A DNA stretch of 64,000 nt from Paenibacillus roseus (GTDB lineage: Bacteria > Bacillota > Bacilli > Paenibacillales > Paenibacillaceae), in the NCBI RefSeq assembly GCF_016424485.1, contig NZ_JAELUP010000037.1:1-64000 (forward strand). Direction: 5' to 3'. Below the pieces are notes generated by a model. That model had not been told where the DNA came from and made no database searches. It was given only the letters and a program-made list of their open reading frames with translations. Both the position numbers and the translations under genes were made by a program. Shown in pieces: positions 8,081 through 16,503 of the stretch (the first letter of the stretch is position 1; the number at the start of each line of letters is the position of its first letter).

Positions 8081-9433
8081 TTAGGCTTGTAACTGAACCG
8101 CAGGCTTTTGCAGCCGCTTGGCTGAATAGCGATTTTCCGGCTTTTCGAGCCCGAGATTGCCGCGGAACGTATCCTCCACATAATCCTCCCTGAAAAGTCC
8201 GCGCTGCTGCAAAATAGGTACAACTTTTTCAACAAACGATTCAAACGATTCATATGTTCTTGGTTGCAGAATAAAACCGTCTGCGCCCCGCTCTTCGAAC
8301 CACTGCTGCAAGCCATCGGCTACCTGCTCTGCCGTACCAATAAAATGCGGCCTTGGCGCTATAACCCTCAAAGCAGCCTGGCGCAGCGTCAGATTCTGCT
8401 CTTTCGCTTGACGCTTGATCCGATCGGTCACGCTCTGAAAGCTGTTTTTCCCCAAGTCCCCGATTTCCGGGAATAAGTCGTCAAGCGGGTATTGGCTGAA
8501 ATCATGATGGTCAAAAAACCGCCCCAAATAATCCAGTGCATTTTCGATGGAAATATAGGATAGCGTATGCTCATACTCTTGTTCCGCCGCTGCTTCCGTA
8601 TCGCCGACAATTACGCTAACTCCCGGAAACACAAGCAGCTTATCCGCATCTCTGCCCAGGGCAGCTGCGCGCTCTTTCACATCCGAGTAAAACGCCTGTG
8701 CATCGCCCAATGTTTGGGAACTGGTAAATATGGCGTCTGCAGTTGCTGCTGCAAGGCCGCGCCCGGCATCAGACGAGCCTGCCTGGAAGATGATTGGATG
8801 GCCCTGGCGGGAGCGTGCGATGTTTAGGGGTCCTTGTACGGAGAAAAACTCCCCTTTATGATGCAAGGTATGCAGCTTATCCGGGTCAAAATATTGGCCG
8901 GTCTCCTTGTTGCGTACAAAAGCATCATCTTCCCAGGAATCCCACAGCCCACGCACCAGCTCCACATATTCAGCAGCGATGCGGTAGCGCTTAGGATGAT
9001 CGGGATGATCTTCGATCGTCTTGTTGAAATTTAGGGCAGACTTCTCAAGCGGGGACGTAACGACATTCCAGCCCGCCCTGCCGCCGCTAATATGATCAAG
9101 TGAAGCAAACTGCCTGGCAATCGTAAACGGCTCACTGTAGGAAGTTGACACTGTTCCCGTCAGGCCAATATGTTTCGTCGCGCCTGCCAGCGCCGAGAGA
9201 ATTGTCAGCGGCTCAAACCGGTTAAGAAAATGTGGAATCGACTTCTCGTTAATGTGGAGCCCATCTGCCACAAAGACAAAATCGAGTTTGCCTTTCTCTG
9301 CAAGCTGCGCCAGGCCTGTGTAATAACCGACATTGGTGCTCGCATCTACCGGGATTTGGGGAAACCGCCATTGCGTCACGCCAGCACCAACCAATTCCAG
9401 GCCAATCTTTAATTGTCGGTTTGATTTTGTCAT
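8081..9433 (-). CDS. LLM-class flavin-dependent monooxygenase (NtaA/SnaA/DszA/SoxA group)
   Basis: 450 residues, usual length for FMNH2-dependent group NtaA/DszA monooxygenases. Typical blocks: [92 protein letters not shown] and [15 protein letters not shown]. Relatives oxidise sulfur- or nitrogen-containing organics with a separate flavin reductase; the substrate is unknown. SD GAGGAGAG lies before ATG 9431-9433. No reductase or transporter gene adjoins it, so it is an isolated cargo gene between rlmH-tail sites E and D. A possible promoter TTGACC-18-TAAGAT lies about 310 bases upstream (minus strand, about 9732-9761). Confidence 0.88.
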   Translation of the reverse strand: MTKSNRQLKIGLELVGAGVTQWRFPQIPVDASTNVGYYTGLAQLAEKGKLDFVFVADGLHINEKSIPHFLNRFEPLTILSALAGATKHIGLTGTVSTSYSEPFTIARQFASLDHISGGRAGWNVVTSPLEKSALNFNKTIEDHPDHPKRYRIAAEYVELVRGLWDSWEDDAFVRNKETGQYFDPDKLHTLHHKGEFFSVQGPLNIARSRQGHPIIFQAGSSDAGRGLAAATADAIFTSSQTLGDAQAFYSDVKERAAALGRDADKLLVFPGVSVIVGDTEAAAEQEYEHTLSYISIENALDYLGRFFDHHDFSQYPLDDLFPEIGDLGKNSFQSVTDRIKRQAKEQNLTLRQAALRVIAPRPHFIGTAEQVADGLQQWFEERGADGFILQPRTYESFESFVEKVVPILQQRGLFREDYVEDTFRGNLGLEKPENRYSAKRLQKPAVQLQA

Positions 9434-9948
9434 GCTAATCTCTCCTCGTATAATTGTATTTTAGGCAATAGGATGATGAGTAGCGCCAGCAGATCAGGCT
9501 TGCAGGACGAGCTTTATAAGGTAAGCAAGTTGGTCGGGCAAACCCAGACATGGTCTTAATTTTGAACGAAATTTGGTTCAAAGTGGAGAAAGATACAGGT
9601 TGAATCGAGCGTTTAGACATTACAATTTGATGTTGATACTCACGCTTCCAATGCAGCTGTTCTTCGATCAGCCCTCCTCTTGACTTATTCCAACAATGTC
9701 TATCTTTTAAATCGGATTTATTAATGAGCTTATCTTAACATTCCGCCTGACACAGGGTCAATGAATTTACAATAGATATCTTTTATTGTAAAAAAAACAA
9801 TTAACTGCATATAAATAGATTTCGGCCTGCTCAAGCCGCTCAATAATCGCAACATTCCCACCCTGTTCTTCCACTTAGTGGTATAATGACTGTGGCGCAT
9901 CGAGTCATATCCGATGAAAGTTTACTCTTTCTGCTTCTCGCCAAAAAA
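9434..9948. other. Long leader/non-coding region upstream of the LLM monooxygenase
   Basis: About 515 bases. A minus-strand frame inside it reads SRGGLIEEQLHWKREYQHQI without a good start and fits no family I know; it may be a remnant. A TTGACC-N18-TAAGAT promoter candidate for the monooxygenase is at about 9732-9761. No S-box or T-box pattern was found. Confidence 0.35.
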
Positions 9949-9998
9949 CGTTGCCGTCACTTGTGATACGGTTCTCCGCGCAGTCTGTAACGGCAAGT
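9949..9998 (-). repeat. rlmH-tail att-like site D
   Basis: On the minus strand it reads CGCGGAGAACCGTATCACAA then GTGA, giving RGEPYHK-stop, the exact RlmH C-terminus, though no rlmH precedes it. The site is enclosed by TTGCCG (9951-9956) and CGGCAA (9991-9996). It is the copy whose encoded peptide best matches native rlmH and divides the LLM and FAD-oxidoreductase modules. Confidence 0.8.
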
Positions 9999-10004
9999 TT
10001 TTAA

Positions 10005-10026
10005 GGCCATCCTTTGCTGGATGGCC
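10005..10026 (-). terminator. Hairpin between the FAD oxidoreductase and att-like site D
   Basis: GGCCATCC-6-GGATGGCC is a perfect 8-bp stem, located after the stop of the FAD gene on the minus strand and 8 bases from site D. The following bases TTAAAAACTT give only a weak U-tract. A hairpin in the same relative place is seen beside sites B and C. Confidence 0.5.
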
Positions 10027-10115
10027 CGTCCTATGATCTTGCTTATTAACGATGTGTTTAAGAGCTTTATCAAGTTCGCTTTGTCCGATGCGGTAACTAT
10101 TTTATTGTCTCGTTC

Positions 10116-11498
10116 TTAGCTGTTTTGAACCTTATCCAGACGAGGTTCTGTTGACAACAATCTTCCGACATAGAGGCCGCTTGCCGCTGCCTGTGACAGA
10201 GAATGGGTCGTGCCGGAACAGTCTCCTATTGCAAACATTCGAGAAATCTGGGTCTCAAATCGTTCGTCAGTCTTGATGCCCGGCGAGTACAGCTTGCCAT
10301 CAATCGCGTACAGTATCGTCTCCTTGTCGATTGGTTCGCGAATCAGCATCTCTAAGGCGTCCAAAAATTCGAGCGTCGCACGAATGTACAACTCAGGCAC
10401 TTCTGACCTCAGGTCCGTAAACTCCGCTTCGAGAGTTGGAATGACGGTGCTGGACTCACGATCCGATACTAGACTATTGGAACTTCGGGTCCCTTGAAGA
10501 TCCCGAAGTCGCTGCGCTGCAATACGAGAACGTCCACGATTAATTTTACCGACAACGTCGTGAAGGTAGCGGTCCGCTTCTGCTAGCGATGGAAAAAAGG
10601 ACGGTACGAATAAAGTGAAGTTCAAATTCGAAGTCCCTCCGTCCTTCTGCTCCCGGTAATTTTGTCCATCCGGCATCGCGAGTCTTTCCTGTTTCTTGAG
10701 GACCACCCGTCCCCGTGGGTTCATGCAATATGTTGTCGCCGAATATCCGTTACCTTCGTAATGCAATTTAGTTTCCACAGAACGACCAAGAATCGAATTC
10801 AGTTGGTTGCCTCGCATTTCGATTCGCAGCCCGAGATCAACCCGCGTTTCCCCCCGTTCGATGCCAAGAATATCGCATTGCCGCGCAAGCCACTCGTTAC
10901 CGCTGCGACCGGTCGCGAGGAGGATCGTATCCGCTTGGACAACCTCCCCATTTTCCAAGATCAATTCGAAGCCTCCCGCCGCTTGCGGGATAATCGTGCG
11001 AACCTCCATTTGGAAGCAGAAGTCAGCTCCTAGCTTCAGTTCTTCATAAAATTCTCGCAAAATCATCCGAGACAGATTCGTCCCAAGATGACGCGTTCTT
11101 GTTGATAAAATTCCGAAGCCCGCTTCCTTTGCCAGAGCAACCAACTCCGGGTCATAGGTACTGTAAATCTCTGTCCGGTTTCCGCCATAAGCAGTTAACA
11201 CGTCATCTACTTCGTTCATCAGCTCTAGCGCCCGTTCATATCCGACTTTACGCTCCAGATCTCCTCCGAAATCGTTTGTATAGTTAAATTTCCCTTCCGA
11301 TAAACCCAAGCCTCCGAAGCCGACGTACTTGTCGCAAGTATCGCAGTTACACTCCTTGTTCTGATCGGAAGGACAAGCTCGATCTTCCAGCAATTTGCCT
11401 TTGTCGATAATGAGTACCTTGCGCCCCTTCTTCTTCAGCTCAAGCGCAGCGAAAATACCTGCTACCCCCGCACCGATAATCACAAATTCATATCTCAA
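10116..11498 (-). CDS. NAD(P)/FAD-dependent oxidoreductase of the COG2509 type
   Basis: 460 residues. The Rossmann dinucleotide motif IIGAGVAGIFAALELKKKG is at residues 7-25, ending in the usual KVLIIDKG. A cysteine cluster follows (C42, C50, C52, C55 in CPSDQNKECNCDTCDKYVG) and then GFGGLGLSEGKFNYT, typical of uncharacterised FAD-dependent dehydrogenases of COG2509. LLATGRSGNEW and FAIGDCSGTTHSLSQAAASG are the C-terminal FAD-binding parts. Substrate and partner are unknown. It is the only gene between rlmH-tail sites D and C, so it forms a 1.6-kb single-gene module. Start ATG 11496-11498 lacks a strong ribosome site (GGAGGCAATAACTTG upstream gives GGAGG at about 10 bases). Confidence 0.85.
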   Translation of the reverse strand: MRYEFVIIGAGVAGIFAALELKKKGRKVLIIDKGKLLEDRACPSDQNKECNCDTCDKYVGFGGLGLSEGKFNYTNDFGGDLERKVGYERALELMNEVDDVLTAYGGNRTEIYSTYDPELVALAKEAGFGILSTRTRHLGTNLSRMILREFYEELKLGADFCFQMEVRTIIPQAAGGFELILENGEVVQADTILLATGRSGNEWLARQCDILGIERGETRVDLGLRIEMRGNQLNSILGRSVETKLHYEGNGYSATTYCMNPRGRVVLKKQERLAMPDGQNYREQKDGGTSNLNFTLFVPSFFPSLAEADRYLHDVVGKINRGRSRIAAQRLRDLQGTRSSNSLVSDRESSTVIPTLEAEFTDLRSEVPELYIRATLEFLDALEMLIREPIDKETILYAIDGKLYSPGIKTDERFETQISRMFAIGDCSGTTHSLSQAAASGLYVGRLLSTEPRLDKVQNS

Positions 11499-11599
11499 GT
11501 TATTGCCTCCGCACTTTCATCGTTTTTCATCCATTCCTCTTAGTAAAACGGTACCTTCAGCATAATTATACCCCCCAAGACCCTGTCCCTCACTAAAAA

Positions 11600-11653
11600 A
11601 TTTTGCCGTCACTTATGGTGAGGTTCAACTTAACAGGACTATCGGCGAAAAAT
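11600..11653 (-). repeat. rlmH-tail att-like site C
   Basis: Minus strand gives GTTGAACCTCACCATAAGTGA, i.e. VEPHHK-stop, with outer inverted repeats ATTTTGCCG (11600-11608) and CGGCGAAAAAT (11643-11653). The inner GGTTCAACTTAACAGGACTAT matches site B at most positions. It separates the FAD oxidoreductase from the GC-rich membrane protein gene. Confidence 0.78.
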
Positions 11654-11657
11654 CCAA

Positions 11658-11689
11658 AAGGATCAGATATCACTGTTGATCTGCTCCTT
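11658..11689. terminator. Hairpin next to att-like site C
   Basis: AAGGATCAGAT and ATCTGCTCCTT pair at 10 of 11 positions around a 10-base loop. On the minus strand it is followed by TTGGATTTTT, on the plus strand by GTTTCG. It abuts site C by 4 bases. It could be a terminator or part of the recombination site. Confidence 0.45.
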
Positions 11690-11900
11690 GTTTCGACTTG
11701 GGTATTTACAGTAGACAACGTATAGGTGATAAAATATAGATAAGAAATTTTGGAGGTGAAAGTGTGTATGACTACATATAAAAATAATAGAAATTTGAGC
11801 TTTTTAGTACGGCACCTAAAATGTGACAGCGCTCACAACTATTCACCTTTCCCTTATCAAATATATACGATTGAAGTATTTCCTCGGGAGGGCCATGCCA

Positions 11901-12791
11901 ATGAAGGATACTGCAAAGGGTCAGCAGCAGCACGGGCAGCAAGAACATATCGAGCCGCTGCCGCTGTTCTCCACCACGGATAAAAACGGACGGATGACTA
12001 TGCTCCTGCCGGGACGTCGCGTCGGACGCGCGGCTCCGCTGATGCCATGGCTGCTCACAGCCGCTGCACTGTGGGCGCTGACAGGCTCCGTGCCGTTCGG
12101 CGCACTGCTCAGCATGGCGCCGACACCGGCGATCAGCATGCTACTCGGTCATCCGGTCACAGTGGGCGTCGCGGTGGTGCTGCTGTTCGTCGCAATCGGT
12201 GCAACCGGCGGAGTGTACTCGCGATCGATTGAGCAGTTCGGACAGACCAGGGTAGCCGGCCTGTTCGCGACGCTATCGGCAGCAGGAGGACTCGCAGCAG
12301 TCGCGGGAGTCCTCCTGCTCTGGACACTGACAAGCGACCTGGCGCGCCCCTTCGACCTCGAGGCCATCGCGACATCGCCGACGATCCCGCCAGAGCTCGG
12401 CGCCGTCATCGGAGCTTGCTTTGCCCTCTGGGCCGCCATCGCGCTCCTGCGATTGCCCGGCTCTATCGCCCACGCCCGGCGGCGTCAGGCGGACATCGAG
12501 CGACTCCGCATGGAGGGTTTGTCATGCACCGGGACGTTGACCGCCGTGAATTTTACTAACCGCTGGCTCTTTAATTTCCCGATATTCACGGTTGAGGTAA
12601 GCTATACCGTTGACGGCGCTCCTCGTGTCGTCTCAGCACACATGCGCACCAGCGCCGACCGCGTTCCCCTCGTCGGGTCGCAAATGATCGTACTGACCGA
12701 CGATCGCGGAACCACCCATGTGGAGCTGGACCTGTTCAATGGAGCGGTATTCGAGCGGGACGTAACGAAGTACGCCCCGTCGGACGGTTGA
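11901..12791 (+). CDS. GC-rich multi-spanning membrane protein with a C-terminal DUF3592-like domain
   Basis: 296 residues from ATG 11901, chosen because GGGAGGG lies 8 bases before it (an ATG at 11895 is too close to that site). Four membrane segments are visible: LMPWLLTAAALWALTGSVPF, TVGVAVVLLFVAIGATGGVY, LFATLSAAGGLAAVAGVLLL and LGAVIGACFALWAAIALLRL. The C-terminal part (residues about 195-270; CTGTLTAVNFTNRW, FTVEVSYTVDG) resembles DUF3592-type beta domains. Codons are strongly GC-ended, unlike all neighbours, and the style is that of Actinobacteria. It is the sole gene between rlmH-tail sites C and B and lies on the opposite strand to rlmH. The function is unknown. Confidence 0.65.
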   Translation: MKDTAKGQQQHGQQEHIEPLPLFSTTDKNGRMTMLLPGRRVGRAAPLMPWLLTAAALWALTGSVPFGALLSMAPTPAISMLLGHPVTVGVAVVLLFVAIGATGGVYSRSIEQFGQTRVAGLFATLSAAGGLAAVAGVLLLWTLTSDLARPFDLEAIATSPTIPPELGAVIGACFALWAAIALLRLPGSIAHARRRQADIERLRMEGLSCTGTLTAVNFTNRWLFNFPIFTVEVSYTVDGAPRVVSAHMRTSADRVPLVGSQMIVLTDDRGTTHVELDLFNGAVFERDVTKYAPSDG

Positions 12792-12842
12792 TTTTGCGCC
12801 TCTGATGCAGCGTGAGTCCGCCTGGCCCTCCTCAACACTCCA

Positions 12843-12896
12843 ATTTTCGCCGTCATTTATGGTAGGGTTCAGCTTAACGGTGCTATCGGCGAAATT
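12843..12896 (-). repeat. rlmH-tail att-like site B
   Basis: Minus strand gives GCTGAACCCTACCATAAATGA, i.e. AEPYHK-stop, bounded by AATTTTCGCCG and CGGCGAAATT, a near-perfect inverted repeat at both ends. A hairpin follows 4 bases later, as at site C. It separates the GC-rich membrane gene from the copper-amine-oxidase-domain gene. Confidence 0.8.
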
Positions 12897-12900
12897 GAAA

Positions 12901-12933
12901 GGCACCCTTATTGCAGGTGCCCATTATTATTTT
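12901..12933 (+). terminator. Hairpin with T-rich tail next to att-like site B
   Basis: GGCACC (12901-12906) pairs with GGTGCC (12916-12921), followed by CATTATTATTTT. It suits termination of the plus-strand membrane-protein gene, whose stop is at 12791. It also fits the pattern of a hairpin placed a few bases outside an att-like site. Confidence 0.55.
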
Positions 12934-13115
12934 GAATATGAGGTGGCTTGGCGAGGGAAATATATAAAAGATTCGCACTGTTAATCGAATTCGTTTCTCT
13001 GCACTTTAACTTAACGATTCATTGACACGATTTGCACGTGCTAATCATTCAAGCCTGCCAGTGATTTTCCAAATGGTGGACATTCCGTATAATATACGCG
13101 TAATCCCGCTTCACA

Positions 13116-13150
13116 GCAAAAAGCCAGGGTACTCAAGAGAGTATCCTGGC
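13116..13150 (-). terminator. Rho-independent terminator of the copper-amine-oxidase-domain gene
   Basis: Minus strand: GCCAGGATACTC-TCTT-GAGTACCCTGGC, a 12-bp stem with one mismatch, then TTTTTGC. It lies about 60 bases after the stop at 13210. Confidence 0.85.
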
Positions 13151-13209
13151 CAATCTATCAGCAGATGGAATCCAAATGAATGCATAGCACCGATGCTGCG
13201 CCCAATATT

Positions 13210-14175
13210 TTAGTTCTTAATCAGTCCTGCCGTCTGCAAATCTTCAATATTCAGGTACATTGAACCTTTATACTTCTTCACACGGATATCGCTTAACACA
13301 AAATCACCGTCTTTTGCTTTCTTGTATGCGTCCGTCAAAACGATACTCTTTCTAACGATGTCTCCTCCAATATATTTACCTATCACAATAGTGTTAGGTT
13401 CCCTGCTACCAAGATTGTTAATTTTCTCGATCTCCGACAGCAGCGCTAGTGAAATCCAGCCCTGACTCAATAACGGGGGCAGTTTCTCCTTCTTCTCTAC
13501 AGCCGTAACATAATTGACGTCAAAATAGTCAGGATATCCTTTGTAGCCGGGATCTTTGGACTCCTCCGCTGTCGGCGGCTCACCTACAATACGAACCTTA
13601 GGGAAGTTCGCAATGACATTTTTAATGGCGTCTTCCTCAGCTAACTTGTAAAGAATCTTCTGTTCCTTCAGGGCCTCAGAACCGAAGAGAACAGCCCCAT
13701 TAGCACTGAAATAGACAGGAATACTGTCAACAGTATAAGAAGCCCCCTTAAAGGATGGGCTATTAATTTGAATCACATTTGCTTTTGACGACCAGTACAC
13801 AGCGTTGCCCGTTGCCTCTCCTACAATCCGAATCGGAATATACGTCGTTCCGTTCTCTGTGAAGGGTGCTGCTTGCAGCGTCTTCTTCTGACCATTGACG
13901 TAGGCGACCTTGCTGCCAACCGTGAAGGTGATTTTAAGTTTGCTGTTAGTACCTGTAACTTGCTTCAACTTCGCATCAAATTTGATATCCATATCCAGCT
14001 TTTCGAACAATTCCCGGAACGGTACGAACGATACATTATTCTTGCTCATAGATTTGGATTGAAGCGGCACCCCATCTACGAAAATGTGAGCACGATTACT
14101 AGCAGCCGAAGCAGGAATAACGCCCACACTGAATAACACAACGCATAAAATAGATAGAATCCAAGCTTTTTTCAA
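13210..14175 (-). CDS. Secreted protein with copper amine oxidase N-terminal domain
   Basis: 321 residues starting with TTG (14173-14175), supported by GGGGG 7 bases upstream. Residues 1-25 are a signal peptide (MKKAWILSILCVVLFSVGVI, cut after PASA). Residues about 30-125 form the copper amine oxidase N-terminal-like domain common in Paenibacillus envelope proteins: IFVDGVPLQSKS, NNVSFVPFRELFEKLDMDI, a KQVTG strand, YVNGQKKTLQAAPF and TYIPIRIVGEATG. The domain is thought to bind wall or other ligands and does not imply amine oxidation. The C-terminal 190 residues are not recognised. Transcription can start at the TTGACA promoter inside the decayed transposase end and stop at the terminator 13116-13150. 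Confidence 0.82.
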   Translation of the reverse strand: MKKAWILSILCVVLFSVGVIPASAASNRAHIFVDGVPLQSKSMSKNNVSFVPFRELFEKLDMDIKFDAKLKQVTGTNSKLKITFTVGSKVAYVNGQKKTLQAAPFTENGTTYIPIRIVGEATGNAVYWSSKANVIQINSPSFKGASYTVDSIPVYFSANGAVLFGSEALKEQKILYKLAEEDAIKNVIANFPKVRIVGEPPTAEESKDPGYKGYPDYFDVNYVTAVEKKEKLPPLLSQGWISLALLSEIEKINNLGSREPNTIVIGKYIGGDIVRKSIVLTDAYKKAKDGDFVLSDIRVKKYKGSMYLNIEDLQTAGLIKN

Positions 14176-14196
14176 TTCTTAACCCCCACATATGTA

Positions 14197-15345
14197 TTAA
14201 CTACCACTATTTCTCATCTTACTATGAATTAAGAGGCTGTCAAGCCAGAAAACTTTTTCACAATTTTTTCGAATAAAGGCAGTGGCCGAACGAACCTGAT
14301 ACGTATCAAAGCCCAGGTTGTTTTTGGACTGGCGGAAGAAAATTTCAATCGGCCATCTCTTGCTGTAATACGTGCAAATGGTTTCCGTAGTCAAGGAAAC
14401 ATCCGTACATAAAAAGGCTCGCAGTGCTTTTTGCTCCCCAAACGCCTGCTCTGGCCAACACAGCAGAATAACGGCATTCTCCATGTCGTTCAAAGCACCT
14501 TCATAACGGTACGTCCAGTAAGCAGAACCGTTCACGGTCACAAGGCGAACGTCTTCTTTGCGGATGTGCAAGGCAAAATCCTGTACCGAAATGCGGATGC
14601 CTTGCGGGTAGATAATTCGATTGGTTTGAAGACCGCCAATCAGGTGATAACCCGCGGCGGCGTAACTTTCCATGACGCGCGAGCAGGTAAACCAAGAGTC
14701 CACCAGCACATAACCACGGTGCGGAGGGGGCGGAAGCGTGGCTGCCATGTCACACACGCGGTCGATTTTGGTGTAGACCGTGCCATCGGGGTGCGTTTTC
14801 GTTTTGTCGTACGGATCAATGGCATGAATCAAGGAGATGCCGCCACTTTGGACGACGGTTGCCTGCACCTGATGGCCCCAAACGACTTTGCCTTCCAGAT
14901 GGGAATGATGAAAGCCGGTTTGCTCGATCGGAGACTTTGCCTGTGACGAAGGTTTGGTCTTCTTGGCGATCGTGTCATCATGAATGACAAACAATGGCTC
15001 TGCCGCGTGATGGGGGATCTCGACCACCTGGCGAAGCGATTCCGCCTTGACTTTGTTTTGCAACACCGTTTCATCCCACTTGCCTTCAGCCAGAAAATGG
15101 CCAAGTGTCGTGCGATGGCGATCACTGTATTCGGCCAGATCGACAACCTTGCCTCGAAAGCCTTTCGCTGTAGCCGCTGCCATGTACGTCTCGATATGCG
15201 CGACAACCGGCTTGGAATAATAAAGGGGCAATCGGTGCTGCAACAAATAGTTGCGTAGCGTGTCATGATCGGGTACGATGGCGGTATGAGACATAGCGAG
15301 TTCTCCTTCATGTAAAATGGGGTTGTGGTGACTACTTTTTACCAC
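14197..15345 (-). mobile_element. IS4/IS701-like DDE transposase gene, C-terminally truncated
   Basis: 382 codons. The DDE core is seen as PLFVIHDDTIAKK, YVLVDSWFTCSRVMESYAAA and the C-terminal RWPIEIFFRQSKNNLGFDTY with its catalytic E, matching the DDE_5/IS701 style of IS4-superfamily enzymes. After TYQVRSATA the sequence leaves the family pattern and ends in WLDSLLIHSKMRNSGS, so the normal C-terminal helix block is missing. Initiation may be at the internal Met 18 (MSHTAIVPDH), which has GGAGAA upstream. No matching terminal inverted repeats could be found by eye, so the element boundaries are unknown and it is probably immobile. Confidence 0.78.
14216..14243 (-). promoter_or_regulatory. 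Sigma-A-type promoter within the truncated transposase end
   Basis: Minus strand TTGACA (14238-14243), 16-base spacer, TAAGAT (14216-14221). It directs transcription into the copper-amine-oxidase-domain gene 40 bases downstream and lies inside the last codons of the transposase frame, so the truncated insertion appears to supply or adjoin its neighbour's promoter. Confidence 0.6.
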
Positions 15346-15438
15346 AAGGAGCGCGCTTTGTCTCTATTTTTTTGATTTTACAGTTTACTGGAAGCGAATT
15401 TACTCATTTATAGTTTAATATTATTCAGCATCCAGCAT

Positions 15439-15540
15439 ATGGGGAATGTGACGCGGGAGTACTACGAATCAATCGGCTTGGGAGAAGCCTATGCGCAGCA
15501 GATAGCAAGAGAGGCAATGGAAGATCATGCATGCAAGTAA
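15439..15540 (+). pseudogene. Short C-terminal gene remnant, family not recognised
   Basis: 33 codons reading MGNVTREYYESIGLGEAYAQ then QIAREAMEDHACK and a stop. The frame stays open upstream to about 15,400 but without a start or SD. The sequence is clearly protein-like, yet I cannot place it in a family. It sits in a 300-base gap between the transposase and the MltR-like gene. Confidence 0.4.
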
Positions 15541-15647
15541 CGCAGACCAGACTAAATGAAAGTTTTTGGACAAACCGAGGCTTGGCCATTTAATTTAGGA
15601 ATATTTTTATATAAATCTTAGCTCTTGGAATCACTTAAAACTCACAA

Positions 15648-16151
15648 CTATAACTCATACTCCCACGCAGATTGTTTAATTTTTTTGTATTTATTAACAA
15701 GTTCAGGGCGATACCAAATAGCAAGAGATAGCAACACTACTGAATTGACGAAAAGGAACCGAAAACGCTTTTCTTGTTTTGGATCTCCTGGAGTGCTCGC
15801 TTGCAATTGCAGGCAATAGTCACATACAGGGGAATCGGAAAAGCTAATATCATCAAGTTGATGAGCAAATTCATTTCTTACTTTTCTAATTAAATTCGCT
15901 TCTCTAGCTTCTTTATCCGTAATGAACCCCAAAACATGACATAATTTAATTCTGGAGCTAAATGTTCCTATCGGTGAATTAAATCCACTAAGTAATTCTT
16001 CTTTTGAGAAATTATCCAGCAGAGTTTGTTTCAGTAGTCTTTCCAGCCTAGATTCAACCATCGCAGCTCCAATTAATGCTGCCCCACGATCGGATTCATT
16101 TTGAAAATAGCCCAGAAACTCGGATAGGTTTTTAACATCTTCCTCTTTCAT
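15648..16151 (-). CDS. MltR-family protein
   Basis: 167 residues from ATG 16149-16151, preferred over the ATG 15 bases upstream because GGGAGTGA precedes it at good distance. The family pattern of MltR (mannitol operon repressor-like, COG3722) is clear: SDRGAALIGAAMVESRLERL, LLSGFNSPIGTFSSRIKLCH, GFITDKEAREANLIRKVRNE and FAHQLDDISF. Enteric MltR modulates mannitol genes, but the wider family is only poorly defined and common on mobile DNA. There are no mannitol genes here, so I would not carry that role over. An rlmH-tail site lies 50 bases upstream of the start, making it the first gene of its module. Confidence 0.75.
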   Translation of the reverse strand: MKEEDVKNLSEFLGYFQNESDRGAALIGAAMVESRLERLLKQTLLDNFSKEELLSGFNSPIGTFSSRIKLCHVLGFITDKEAREANLIRKVRNEFAHQLDDISFSDSPVCDYCLQLQASTPGDPKQEKRFRFLFVNSVVLLSLAIWYRPELVNKYKKIKQSAWEYEL

Positions 16152-16202
16152 TAATCTCACTCCCATTAACTAAATTTCCATCAGTACTCTCCACATCACA
16201 TG

Positions 16203-16320
16203 AAATTTCGCCCTAACTTATGTCGATGTCCTCCCAATTAAATCTATTCACCCGGTACACTGCTTCTGCAGAGCACAAGCATCACAACTGGTGCGGGTAG
16301 GTCATGCGGCCGAGCGATAG
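16203..16320 (-). repeat. rlmH-tail att-like site at 16.2 kb with about 90 bp of rlmH-like DNA
   Basis: TTTCGCCCTAACTTATGTCG matches the rlmH stop region (TTTCGCCGTCACTTATGGTA) with several changes. The next ~90 bases still follow the rlmH 3' end: CCCGGTACACTGCTTCTGCA against native CCCGATAAATCTGCTCCGTC, then GAGCACAAGCATCACAACTG and GTCATGCGGCCGA against GTCATGCGACCAA. This is a displaced, decayed rlmH 3' terminus. Nothing else was seen in the gap 16,320-16,503. Confidence 0.7.
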
Positions 16321-16503
16321 TATCTCGGCGTGGAGCAACCACAATACAATTAACTGGAGCGACTGTGTCCGGCTACCGCTTCCTTGCTACTGTCTATTGC
16401 ACCTGAATCACATGGACTTCTGCCAAATTGAGAGCCGGGTATGACCCGAAGCGTTAGCATGGTGTTAGGCGATGTTGCTGACTTCGTAGCAATACATTTA
16501 TAG

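Noticed and set aside
13022..13213. 63-codon plus-strand frame
   Set aside because: Runs through the terminator of the copper-amine-oxidase-domain gene and shows no protein-like pattern.
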